NCBI RefSeq assembly: GCF_040412425.1
Contig: NC_089743.1
Location: 89,122,971-89,186,970 of the forward strand
DNA: 64,000 bases
Reading direction: 5' to 3'
Source of the DNA: Macrobrachium rosenbergii
Taxonomy: Eukaryota > Arthropoda > Malacostraca > Decapoda > Palaemonidae
The notes under the pieces were generated by a model. The model saw only the letters and a list, made by a program, of their open reading frames with translations. It ran no database searches and was not told the origin of the DNA. Positions 25,510 to 38,800 of the stretch are shown in pieces (positions within the stretch are counted from its first letter, which is position 1; every line of letters starts with the position of its first letter). The position numbers and the translations under genes are program-made.

Positions 25510-25880
25510 TTTGGAGGAGGGGGTCCATCACAGTCATCCTATTCGACTGGGTGGTTTTTATAGTGCGGGGTTCCGGGTTGCATCCTGCCTCCTTAGGAAT
25601 CCATCACTTTTCTCACTGTGCGCGCTGTTCCTAGTAGCACACTTTTCAGCATGAGTCCTGGACCTATTTCGGCATCTAGTTTTTCCAGATTCCTTTTCAG
25701 GGATCTTGGGATCGTGCCTAGTGTTCCCATGATTATGGGTACAATTTCCACAGGCATATTCCATATCCTTCTTATTTCGATTTTCAGGTCTTGATATTCA
25801 TCAATTTTTTCTCTTTCTTTCTCATCTATTCTGGTGTCCTTTGGTACTGCAACATCAGTGAGTGATACTTTCTTCTTCAA
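25510..25880 (-). pseudogene. 3' end of a non-LTR retrotransposon, C-terminus of its polyprotein
   Basis: A minus-strand frame (25880 to 25593) ends in a protein with blocks such as DVAVPKDTRIDEKE, YQDLKIEIRRIW and GTLGTIPRSLKRNLEKL. This layout is the C-terminal tail downstream of the reverse transcriptase in R2-like (restriction-like endonuclease) LINEs. About 80 bases of 3' untranslated sequence and a run of T (A on the minus strand) follow. The unit is truncated at its 5' side, where it abuts a (TAA)n tract. A second, shorter copy lies at 58236-58450 on the + strand. It is a dead fragment. The family assignment is from memory of the tail motif. Confidence 0.75.
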
Positions 25881-25886
25881 GAAGAA

Positions 25887-25887
<1 letters not shown>

Positions 25888-25949
<62 letters not shown>
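25888..25949. repeat. (TTA)n microsatellite
   Basis: About 20 units of TTA adjoin the truncated side of the LINE fragment. The same TAA-type repeat flanks the second copy on both sides. Confidence 0.95.
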
Positions 25950-26599
25950 TCCAGTAACCTTGGATTGATTTGTTTTTTATATATTATTACTAATATTCTG
26001 AACCTGCTATTCATCAAGGGCGGTCTCAAATAGTCACGAATGGAGCTAAAGTAAAGAGTTATTGAGAATATTCCGTAGCATGGAGGCTGGGTAGGAAGAA
26101 ACGTTAATATAATGTAATGAAACGGAATTCATGAATAACTGATTATTAGAACAAGTTTCATAAGTAACTGAAATGATAATCAGTTAATTAGCAACCGGAA
26201 CTTCATTGTATTTTTAATAAAATGTATGGGGCACGCATATTTTCTTACGTTCTCTCTCTCTCTCTCTTTAAAAAAAACTAAATTAATTAATTTTTGCAGA
26301 AACATTGTCCTTGAAATTAGTGATTCACCAGCATTTGGCGAGAACCTTTTATTCTTATCTTTATTTCTCAATGACGTTTTTCATTCTGATGTTTAAAAAT
26401 AGCCTTAACCATTATAACGTACGTCTGGTCCAAATATTATAAGAGGACAATTTTTGATCGTCACAGCATCGCCACACAGATTGATACAGTGATGATCTTA
26501 ATTTAGTTGCAGATAGTAAATGTACGTTTCAAATCAAGCTGCCATTTTGCTTAAATATACACTTGCGCAATTACGTGTGCGGTCGTGTTTGTACTATAC

Positions 26600-26808
26600 G
26601 TGTACGTAATGAGTAAAAAGCCACATTAATGTAAATGACAGAGAATATTTTTCAATATAAAAAAGGGTTAAAAAGTTGTTGGGAAGCTCTCGACCGTTTG
26701 CACGACGGTCGAAAGCTCCCCACCTCCCCCCACTTTTTTAAAACCCTTTTTGTATTTTGGAAAAATAAAGTCTCTAATTTACGTTATTGTGGCTTTTGAC
26801 TCATTATA
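26600..26808. repeat. Palindromic (foldback) element of about 200 bp
   Basis: The arms pair around 26700. AATGAGTAAAAAGCCACA on the left matches the complement of TGTGGCTTTTGACTCATT on the right, and CGACCGTTTGCACGACGGTCG is the centre. GC-rich core and AT-rich arms resemble the elements at 57301-57413 and 58521-58637. Confidence 0.8.
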
Positions 26809-27212
26809 TCCGGTCACAATATAGTGATGCACCATAGATACACGTAGGCTACATATTGTCATAGTGTGAAACATGTTACATAATTAAGGAATGGGAGGTT
26901 ACACAGGAACTTCTTCCTGTTTGAACCTGGTCATGATTATGTAAACTTACGTAATTATATTTATTATATTTATACTTTGGTTACTTTATTATTTTTGAAC
27001 ACTAAAGAACGCTGATGTCTTTCTTCTGGGGATCTTCAAATTAATCATTGTTATATTTTTTTTATTTTGTTCGTCTGCGTTTTATCTCACGTCTTGAAAA
27101 ACTGGAAGTTGGAAAATCTGGAAATGTGGAGCATAAATCGACATTGAGAATTAGAATAGAGACCTAATAATTAGCTTTCGGGGGAAATAGGCGTTGGACA
27201 TAGACTATCTTT

Positions 27213-27375
27213 GGCAACTACTTTAGAAACATAACGTAAAAAATGCCTTTGGGAACTAATAAAGTAACGTCAATATTGTCTCTGAGAACGAGAAATGCAA
27301 CGTAAACATTGACTTTGGGAACTAGGAACGTAAGGTAAATACTGACTCTGGCTATCGTAAATGTAACGCAAAAAT
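27213..27375. repeat. 33-bp tandem repeat immediately upstream of the IR start codon
   Basis: Five diverged units of 33 bp, each near 'GGGAACTAATAAAGTAACGT', end about 10 bases before the ATG of the ionotropic receptor gene. Because the period is a multiple of three, the minus strand reads an 11-residue repeat, but there is no other sign that this frame is a gene. Confidence 0.75.
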
Positions 27376-27384
27376 CTCCTTCAG

Positions 27385-27695
27385 ATGAATCTCGGAATTC
27401 TGACGTCACCTTTCCTGCTCATAATCACCACTGGAATCTCATCATCAGCTAGAATCATCAACGGCTCTGGAGAGAAAAGCGAGAGCGCCAAGGATATTAA
27501 TCCTGCCCCGAGGAATGGGACTACAGATGTTGATGGGAGCGTTTTCGACGCGAACTTCTTCAGCGGGAGTGTTTTCGGGGACGATCTCTTTGCCGAGGCT
27601 TTCGTGAACGAAGTTGTTCTTCGTTACCTGAATGATGGTCCCCTAGGCATCGTGCATTCGTCATCAGGGTGTCGTTTCACGTTGAATTTTATAAG
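27385..27695 (+). CDS. IR exon 1 (residues 1-104)
   Basis: It begins with the signal peptide (Met, then LGILTSPFLLIITTG). The ATG is chosen because an in-frame hydrophobic leader follows it directly. The TTCAG before the ATG could also be an acceptor, so an upstream non-coding exon is possible. The donor is AAG then GTATG, phase 2. Confidence 0.85.
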
Positions 27696-29732
27696 GTATG
27701 TTTTGTTCAAGACAATGTCAGCAGTGTTAAAAGATATATGTCTGTATGTCCGCAAACTGAACGTTGCTTGTATTCAGTAATGTCTTCAACTTTCATTATA
27801 CTAAATTTGTACTGAAAAATCTACTAATCTGACAAATATTAACAAATATTAGAAAAATATTGCCAAGCCAACCGAAATTCTTTAGCTAAATGTGTAAAAG
27901 ACTGAATTTGTATGAGGTTTCTTCATGATAAAAAACCTAATGATAAACAACAAGTTTCTTATCGAGAATAAACCCGACCTCGTCTTCAAGAGGCAATTCC
28001 CCAGGTTTATTTACCTTACTCATTTACATCTGAAATTCCCACTTGGTTTACTTTTTGCCTTATCTTGACGCCCTCGAGCCGCTTTGCATCAAGCAGTTGA
28101 TTTTTTTTTTTTTTTGTAATTTATTAGAGAAAATATACAATATTTTACATTTTGAATAGTATTACAATCAGAATTTAAACAAAGTTAACTTAACTTTACC
28201 AAAAACAAATATATTTTATCGTACCATTCGGGTTGACAGATATTTTATCATGTACATCTTACAAATAATCTATGTATTTCAATGTTAATATTTTTCTGTA
28301 GTTACCCATATAAGATTTTATCAGTACATATCTATTTCTTATTATCCTTGATTTTATAAACAGTCTAATACTATCGTTTTCTTTTATTCCTGCTTTGTGG
28401 GCTAACCAAATCCCAACAACATAGTCACAAATCAAAATTACAGCGGTGTTCCTTTAGGCAAATGTGTGTCCTCCTTTCCAACCAGTAACCAATTTCAGGC
28501 GCATGAATCTCTCTCGTTCTCTCTCATATTCACGTCACCGCTCTTTTTAAAGGGACCTAGGCTATACAAGACTGAATAAGGTACTACTTCCTCATATTTT
28601 AAAATTTAAAAATATAAGGAGAGTCAGCATCTTCTAGACAGTCTCTGCATTTCTCAATAAAGAAAATAATAAACTCATATGTCTCTGTGCTCTCCAAAAA
28701 GGAACTTGTCTTTGCGCGGCCTACAGGCTACCGTCCTGGACATCGAAGGTATGGACGCAGTTGCTCGCAGTGACATCTTGCGGCGCCTTTGGGACGATGA
28801 TTACGTGGCCTTATCGACGCTAGTCGTTGTTCATCTTGGATCTTCAGATGACAGCGGGTGGTTTAGGTAAAAGCACGGAAAATGAATGCACCTGGGTTGT
28901 GAAATGGAGAACAATGTCGGTATTTTAAAGTGTTTAATTTAGCGAATGTGTAAATTCATACGCTTTACTTTCTTCCAGTTTCCTGCAAGCTTTGAGGATG
29001 CACAGGGGGAAAGTGAAATGCCTGATTATCTTCGGTACGGAGGAGAATAGACAAATTCTCCAGCATGCGTCAGTCATGGACGTGCCCAAGGCATTGTATT
29101 TTGCCGTTGCTGACGAAGAGGCTTCTTTGAGTTCACGGTCTGGGAGAAACCCTGTGGCGAAAAAAAGAAGAGAAAAATCTTTAGATGGTATCTTTTATGA
29201 TAATTTGTTTTATAATGGTGATACTAAGTAATATCTGTGCTGAAAAAGTCTTCAGCAGCAAAAATATTAATAGCATCGAAGTGTTTAACGTCCAGAATTA
29301 AGATTTTATTTGTACTGAGTTGAATCACCTTTGAATGCACAGAAGGCCTAAACTTCGTAAAACTTTCATGGAACAAAGTTTGCTGAAAGGATACCAAGTT
29401 TCAGGTACAATGAAATGGGTAACTGAAGCACGTTTTTTTAAATAAAAATATACAATTTTGTACCAAACCGCATTGACCTGTAGGTTAAAGACTATGTTTG
29501 TGTCTATTCAAAGTATATATCTGGTAATAATATTTCTTCATAGCAATTGCAAAATAGTTGTTTTTTATCTACTGTGTCTGACGGTGATGGGCAATGTCTC
29601 AGTTTTAGACAATAAACAGTACTGATCCAATGAAACTGAAGTAATGACAGACAGGGAAGAGTTTGACCTGGCAAGTGTGATTCATAAATTTACTTACAGC
29701 ATTGCTAAAATACTCTTTATATGAGAAAGAAA

Positions 29733-29827
<95 letters not shown>

Positions 29828-30133
29828 GGATCATCAATATAAACCACTGCGTCAGTAGTTACTACTGCAATTACAATAAGCATTATCATACGAACATGGA
29901 AATTTGGCAACAATACTGCAAGAAACAGTTATTCAATCTTGTTTTTCAAGAGAGCCAACATATTTACCCATTTGTCTGCTTTTCTTGCGTTGCATCTGGT
30001 GGATTTTGCGGTATTTAACCAAATCAAGGGACCTGAATAATTTCTCATTTTTCGGGCTTGTCTGTCCTTTAAACAGTTCTCATATTTTATGCATCGTAAT
30101 ATTGTGTTATTAGTGTGAATAAACATGCCCCAT

Positions 30134-30220
<87 letters not shown>

Positions 30221-32730
30221 GTATACATTTATATATACATATATATGTATATATATATAATGTATTATAAATTGTCATTATACTCTGTGTAGGGTCATAC
30301 TCATTATGATTTCTAATTCGCTCATCCACAGGAAACGGGGGTGTTACGGACATCTACTGGCGATGCCTCTACTGTAATAATGGCGGCCCTGAAGTACGCC
30401 ATTTGCTTAAGTGGGACACAAGAACATCGCTTGTAACGTCCAGTCTTTTCCCTGGTAAGGTGAATGCACAGTTAGGTACACTTTTTTAGACGGCCTCTGG
30501 TAAGGCTGAATGAACAGTTACGTCGACCACTCTGCTTACAGTGTGCACGCAACTTAGGCACCTCTGCAGGATCGAATTGTCGTTATTGTCCCTCTAAGGT
30601 GAAACACAATTACTTTCTTTATATTTAATTTCAGATGACTGGTAATAATTTCGTTTCCAGAAAACTTCAGTTTAAGAAGGAGGTTAAAAGAAGACGCGGT
30701 AACTTTTTAGACATTGTTGTTTCCAAAATCATATAGGACAGCCGAGTGTTTGGGAATACATAATTTTTCCCATCGTCAGGATTACTGATATATAGAATGA
30801 CATGAAATTAAATGAAACAGTAAGAAAACTCTACTGACTGGCTAGATATAAAGTTTTTTAAAACAGTTATGACTGACAACACTTTAAAATGTATTTGTTT
30901 CTTAAAGTGTTGCCAATTGTAAGTGTTAAAACTTTATATTTAGTCAGTCAGTATCGTTTTCTTACTTAGTCATTTGGTTTCATGCCATTCTATAGATCAG
31001 CGACCTTAATGATGGGATATATTATGTATTCCTGAAACCTCGGCTCTCCTTCTATATGATTTTAGAAACAATAATGTCTGCAATGTTATCGCGCCTTCTG
31101 GTATCCTGTCCAACCTGGAATTGAAGTTTCTAGAAACGAAAACATAACCAGCTATCTGAAATTCTATGTAGAGAAAGTAACTCTACTTCACCCTAAAGGA
31201 ATCGTATGGCTCTGTGGAAGTGGGACAGCAATTCGATCCAGCTGAGGTGACGAAGTTGCTTGCACACTATAAATTATGTATTCCCGCAGCTCGGCTGTGC
31301 TCCTGTACAAAAGTATACATTAGTTTTACCAGACCACTGAGCTGATTAACAGCTCTCCTAGGGCTGGCCCGAAGGATTAGACTTATTTTACGTGGCTAAG
31401 AACCAATTGGTTACTTAGCAACGGGACCTACAGCTTATTGTACAACTTCGCAAATAACGATGCCTACTTACCACGTCCTCTGGCCATACACTTCCTCCTT
31501 GGAATTTCAGGCATTCAGGGGTCTTTGAGAGAGCTAAAGGCAGGGCACAGACTAACGCCTGCTAATTCCTATTTCTTTTGAATTTCAGAGTATCCTTTGC
31601 TCAGCCTCAACGGCCACGAAGTCAAGATCTATGCCCTGACTTTTGTCCCGTACACAAGTTACGAGAAATCCGACGGCGAAGTTATCTTGCACGAAAACAT
31701 CTTCGATACGAGCGTGATTACGGCTCTGTCGCGAGCTGCTAATTTTACGTAAGTTAAATATAATATTATACATACAATTCACACACACATATACGTACAT
31801 ATACACACATATATATGTGTGTATATATATGTATATACACACACACATATATATATATATACATATATACATATATATATTGTGTAAACAGAGAGAGAGA
31901 GAGGCCTTACGAAAGATACCTGGGTTCGATCCCTAGCGGACGGCAATTCTCTGCTGGGCCTTTTGTGTTTAATCTCATTTTGCCTCCGTTGACCTAAAGA
32001 GTAAATTATGTACCTGCTGATTAGAGGACTGTGGTGGGTCGCGGTCACGGACGGTAAGGGCGTGAGCCTAGCGCCCTCACTGTTGAAGACTCGCTGAGAA
32101 CTGGAAGACTAAAAAAAAGCTTCTGGAGCCAACCATATTTCATATACATGTATATATATATATACATGTATATATACATACATACACGCACACATATATA
32201 TTATATATACGCATAAACCTTCCCCCTTGAAGGAAACGAGCTCAAAAACACCCTGGTTCGAATTAGGGACTTTCGTAAAAATAAGAATGAAATCTCAACT
32301 ATTATGTCTATTTATCAACTCCCGATCCCCTTCCCCTGCCGAGGCTAACCAGATCCGCTGAACAGCACCACCACTATGTTGTAAATATGCCTCACTGTAG
32401 TACAGCTTCTCAGTTCCAGAGGTCCTTTATTCCTCCTCACACTGTTGTACTGTGGAACAGCCTTCCAGAGGGCGTCGAGTAACTGAAACTTCAAAAGTTT
32501 AAGCGAAGATGCAATGCATTACGAGCCTAATGCTATTCTTGCATTTTAATACATCTTTATCTATTTATTAATTTGTTTTTTTTCTTTTTAATAAGTGGTA
32601 TCTCTTCTTTCTGTATTTCCCTTTACGTTCTCTTGCTTCCTAATGGGCGCCATATTCTTTGGAAGTTTAAATTTCAAGTCAGTGGCCCCTTTGGTGGGCT
32701 TGTTCCGTATGGATAGGGTTCATCTTCTGG

Positions 32731-32764
<34 letters not shown>

Positions 32765-32823
32765 TAATATGTGGGGAGCAGATCCTCTTTCAGGCAGGTC
32801 GTATTGAAAAGGATGGCTGTTCA

Positions 32824-32885
<62 letters not shown>

Positions 32886-35800
32886 TTATGAATATTTTTT
32901 TCACATGCACCGTGACTTCTTTTATATTCACGAACATAAAGCTACAAATGTCGTATAACGTCCAGTTCGCTCTACAGCGGGAATGTCACCGAAGGGGAAT
33001 TGTAACTGATAAACGGCTTTTCCCCCCCTGGGAGATTCGAACGCCCTTGGATCGACATCGCAGTGGTTACCGTCCCAAAAATCGTCGATCCTCACCGCAG
33101 CACGTTCAAATCTCCCAGGTGCCGAACCGTTTATCGATCGTTATTGTCCTTCGGCGAGATTACACAAGCAGAGAGAATGGGATATTAAACGACATTTTTC
33201 GCTTAATGTTTGTGTATATTATGTCTATGTAATGAACACCCTAATCGTCAGCATTTCCTGTATTTAAGATATATGAACAAAGGCGGATGATTAATGACAG
33301 GGTTTTGAATTTTAAGATATTCACAAACCACGTAGATTTCTTTTTGATTTTGGGAGCGTTTCACGCAAGACGTTATTGCTACACGTTTCATGATTGTTTC
33401 ATTCGCTTTTCTTTGTCTGTTGGTCCCTGTTGAATCCTGTTTGATGAGTTTCGCTTCTGTTGAATGATGAAGTTTCTCTCTGTTATATTGTGCTTCGCGT
33501 AGATCTGTGCTTACTGGTAAGTGAGTTACGTCAAGTATAGGCTATAACTAAACATGTGCTTTTCCCTTAGTACCTTTACGAACGTATTTGGTCAAAAATA
33601 GTATTTTCACCACTTTCTGTTTTTGAGTTTTGGTGGAAGTGTTAACAGGATTACTCAAGAACGGCTGAACGGAACTGAATTAAACCTAGCATAGACTTTG
33701 ATCAAATGGCCTTCTCGCAATGGCAAACTTTATTTAAAGGTCGGCTAATAGCTTACATTTTGCAACAAAGAAAGCCGTTTCTATTTAGAGCCGATTTCTC
33801 CCCAAGTCATTCATCTTGGGAGGGTTACTCAATGAACTTACGTGCCAAGTCTCATCCATTCCTGCTCAACCGTTCTTGAGGTATCTTGCTAGTACCATAA
33901 TGCTCTCACAAAGAGCTTTTGTTTTCTCTGCTCTTAATTTCTTGTTATTCTCGGTCTCTTCTGTTAAAGTCCCAATGCTTTTGCCTCATTACAGTTACGT
34001 CCTCCGCGAACCAGCCGACGGCAAGTTTGGAGAGAGCAGAAGGAACGGCACCTTGACGGGCATTCTGGGGCATCTGGCCCGAGAAGAAGGGGACATGTGC
34101 TTCATGATGGGGGATACTCCTGAGAGGAACCGATTCATGAGATTCTCTTCGCATTTCATAGACGTGGAATTCGACATCGTCACCCTGAAGCCTCGCTTGA
34201 CCTCGCTTAAAATCGCTTTACTCCGACCTCTCGAAGGTGGCGTTCTTGATGCGCTATTCTTATGAAAAAATCAAAACGCGAGCGAATTTCAATCATTTTT
34301 TAATTTTATACGTTTGCTATACCCTTAGTCGCAGGAAGGAATAGCGTATACTCGAAGATTTCTTCTCTTGGGAACGATTGTAGCACCCTGCAGGATACTC
34401 GTTCTCAAAGAAATCATTTATGACTTCAAGTGCAGTAAATATGTGTTATGTGTTTATCATACCAAAAGTAGTGAAATGAAGGCCTGTACTTCTGTTAAAA
34501 GTTACAAGCCACCAGATATTGCTGATGTTTTCGTTTATCTTTCCCGTACTTTGTAGAATTATTTATTGAAAAATAAGGTCAGGTGTTTACTGGAAAAGAA
34601 GGTCAATGCATATAGTTGGCATTTCTGATAACGACCACTAATTTCAATAACTGAGTGGCGTAATATCTTTTATAAACATGAAAAGTACCAGTGCAGTTAG
34701 TACGTAAATAAACTCACGACAGCTGGGCGATACTTTTGGGACGATGGCAAAGTGTTTCATTTAGAGATGAAACTGACGAATAGCCTTTGAATGGAAGGGT
34801 AATTTAAAAAAATCAATGAACTTGTCCCGTTCAAAAAAAAAAAAAAAAAATTGGAGATAGTTATACCCTACTTTCAGTACATCAAATACTTTCTCGTGCT
34901 CTACATTTTTTGTTTAATTTTACTGTGACGAATAAACTTGGATTTCAAAGCTGAAGACCATCCGTGTAACGGACAGAAAAAAGATATATATTCCATATAG
35001 TAGGATAGGCCTATATGAATGTTTTCGTGTCGCTAAACTAAACCAACCTCTGACCTTCACTCGTTCCAGATTCTGTTTGGATGATGATCTTCTCTTCGGC
35101 TGTCGTGACCAGCTTCTTCATCTGGTTTCTGGAGATTCTGAGCTCTTGGGTGGCCTCTGGGGTCTGCGGACGCCACAGTATCACAGCCTCGCTGTTGTAT
35201 GGCACCGGAGTCCTTTTAATGCAGGATTTTCCCGCTGGGGCACCGCGACACAGAGCCAGTCAGGTAGTTTATAAAGCTGTTAACTCTGGGAGAGAGTTCC
35301 TCATTGGACGGGTCGGTATCGTTCTCAGCTAGCACTCTCTAGGTCCCGCGCTCGATTCGCCGACCGGTCAATGAAGAATTAGAGGAATTTATTTCTGGTG
35401 ATATAAAGATTTCTCGTTATGATGTGGTTCGGATTCCACAATGAGCTGTAGGTCCCGTTGCTAGGTAACCAGTTGGTTCTTAGCCACGTAAAATAAATCT
35501 AATCCTTCGGGCCAGCCCTAGGAGAGCTGTTAATCAGCTCAGTGGTCTGGTTAAACTAAGGTATACTTAACTTTACTCTGGAAGAAATAAAATAGAATTT
35601 TGCATTCAAACCAAGATAACTTATTTGCAAAACATTTTGCAAAAGGTAAGCAGCAGTCATCTACAGAATATGTAATTATTTTGAATGTTCTCATTATCTC
35701 AATTGTGACCAAGTGGTAACTCTAATACTCACAAGACTGCGTCTTTGTCTTATACCAAAACAATAATCTGAAAATGACGGAAACGACTCGTGTATTTCTT

Positions 35801-38800
35801 GAAGTTTTAAAAGAGGTTCTCAGAGTAGCAGCCTCTAGTAATCCAACAGGTGGAGAAAAAGTTAAGTATACCTTAGTTCAACCAGACCACTGAGCTGATT
35901 AAAAGCTCTCCTAGGGCTGGCCAGAACTCATTTTCCGTGGCTAAAACCAGTACCACAGCAACAAGTTCTACAACAATGGAAATCTTCTTCTTTATTATGC
36001 TGAGAAATGAACTTCTATCACAAGAAATAAATTCCTCTAATCCTTCATTGGCCGGCCATGCCATGTCTGGGTTGCCTGTTGTTGTGCTGTACTTTGTAGG
36101 TTTTTTGCACAATAAAGTGTTTCTCTCTCTTGTAGATCGTATACAGGACATGGCTGTTCTGTTGTCTGGTGCTGACCTCGGCATACCAGTCCGCTTTGGT
36201 AGCGCACCTATCAGTCAAAGACAGATCGCCGGCAATCAACTCCTTTGATGACCTCGTCAGTCAAGATGGCTGGACTTGGGCGGCAGAGAGGCAGTTTGAG
36301 TCTTACAGACCAGGCATCATACTTAAAAAGAGCACTGATGAAATCGCCAAGGAGATCATGTCCAAAATCAAGGTAAATTACTTCCTGTTTAATGATGTGT
36401 TGTCTTTGCTGGCTTGAAATTTAGATCATATTTGGACCTCCCTGATGGAACGATGTAATGTGAGCATTACTGACTCAGGGATGTTCAGTTAGCAAGATGA
36501 AAAATAGGCAGATAATGCCGTGTTTACAGGACTTGTGGCCGAATGGTTAATCTTGGAAGCATGCTTGCGTTGTAAATCTTTGACGGGTAATAGTCTAACA
36601 CTCACAGATTGTAATGTATGCAGACTTGACATTTATCTAGGCGTATTCAAAACCTAAAAACTATTTTTAAGAATAATGATCAGTGCATTTTACAGAAACA
36701 AGACCCTGCCGAAGGCCTCCTTAATGTTCTTAAGGGCCACCACGCTTACTTAGGTTACAAATACACCGTTCTTTCCACCATATATGAGAACTTCACCATG
36801 AAGCACAGAGCACACCCATTCCACATTGCCCCTGTTTACAGAAGCACCACTGGATGGGGCTTCAGGTAAGTCTGAGCTCTTTCCCAAGGATTTAATCATC
36901 AGGGCAACTGGGTTCTGAATAGTAGAAGGATCCTTGTTTCTCTATTTTTGCGTTATCTTTGTAAGGAAAAGAAACATTGTATGGTCACTGGCAACACTGA
37001 AGTCCTCCAGAGCAGTACTAATAATGAACTTAGAAGGTCGATCTAAAAAGGTGTCATGTATCATTATAAAAAGATGTCATAGTCAAGCTGGACAGGTCCC
37101 TAACAGCAGAAACTGGTCTTTCTTGACATATTTACTTTCTTAGAGGAATGAACTTTGCACTGTTAGAAATTGCATTCAAGGTCTCCAGAACAGTACTTTG
37201 GGTGATATAAGAATAGATCATCATAAAAAGATGTCATAATCAGGCTGGACAGGTCCCTAACAGCAGAAACTGGTCTTTCTTGACATATTTACTTTCTTAG
37301 AAGAATGAACTTTGCACTGTTAGAAACTGCATTCAAGGTCTCCAGAACAGTACTTTGGGTGATGTAAGAATAGAATGTAACTAATTAAGCTGGTTCTTGA
37401 AAGCAAGATTTCCTTTTACTTTATCTGTCCATTGTTTTAAAGAAATGAAGCATTTGATCTCAAAAATTGCACAAAATCTTTATATAACTTTTTTTTTATG
37501 TGCAAATCACCAATAATGATACATTAAGATATGAGCTTTGCGACGCCGTAAACTTCACTGAACCTCTGCGTTCAGGTTTTGTCGTCCAGCTAAAAAATAT
37601 TCACTCTAACACTGATCTATTTTTTCCTTGGAACTACAGGAAGAGCGGGCCTTTCGTAGATCGCTTCGATGAGGTCATCACCCACTTGTTCGAAATGGGA
37701 TTCATAGAACTGTGGCTGAGACAGACCATGCGGGAAAAAGAAAAAGAGGGGAAGAAGAAGTTGTTCCAGTACCACCACATATATCATGAAGACGAGGTTT
37801 GTGATCGTCAAAGATTGAATACGTGGCACTATGAAATGATTGTAAGGAGAGAATGGGAAGTAAGAGGGAAGAAAGAGAATACGAAAGGAGGTGCAGTGAA
37901 AGGAATGAAAGAGGCTGCAGCTAGGGGCCGAAGGGACACTGCAAAGAACCTTAAGGAATGCCTACAGTGCATTCCATGAGGTGCACTGACGACACTACCT
38001 TCCTTATGGAGTTTCGCACGATAAGTTTTTCATTGTGAGGACTTAAAAATGCAAGGGTTATACGTCAAAATGATTGCAAAGGTTATATCAAAATAACTGC
38101 AAAGGTTATATCAAAATAACTGCAAAGGTTATCTCAAAATAACTACGAAGGTTATATCAAAATAATTACAAAGGTTATATCAAATAACTGCAAAGGTTAT
38201 ATCAAAATAACTTCAAAGGTTATATCAAAATAACTGCAATGGTTATATCAAAATAACTGCAAAGGTTATATCAAAATAACTGCAAAGGTTATATCAAAAT
38301 AGTTGCAAAGGTTATATCAAAATAACTGCAAAGGTTATATCAAAATAACTGCAAAGGTTATATCAAAATAGTTGCAAAGGTTATATCAAAATAACTGCAA
38401 AGGTTATATCAAAATAATTGCAAAGGTTATATCAAAATAATTACAAACGATAGACGAATATTGTTTCACCCTGCACGTTGTGAGCTTTTCACCACTATTT
38501 TCCTTCTAAATTAACACCAGTTCATCATCTTACAAAAGTAGCTTCCACATAGTAAAATGGCCTTATGAGGGAAAGAAATAAAATGGAGAGGAGAAATCAA
38601 CAACTGAATAACAATACAGATAAATCAACAAGCAAATAAATATATGCATGCATATGTGAACTACGGTGAAGACTCTGCTCAGAGTATCAGTGAATGCGAT
38701 GTAAGTTTTGATTAATTTGTTAATCAATTTTTTTGCTTTTCTAATAACAGATCTCTTCTTTTCGTATTTCCTATTACTTTCTCTTCTTCTTATTATTAAT

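Noticed and set aside
36528..36600. tRNA-Ser/Leu gene
   Set aside because: Only the D-arm is well preserved. The T arm and acceptor stem are missing, as in a SINE remnant.
38040..38450. CRISPR-like array
   Set aside because: It is a continuous 23-bp tandem repeat without unique spacers, in an intron of a eukaryotic gene.
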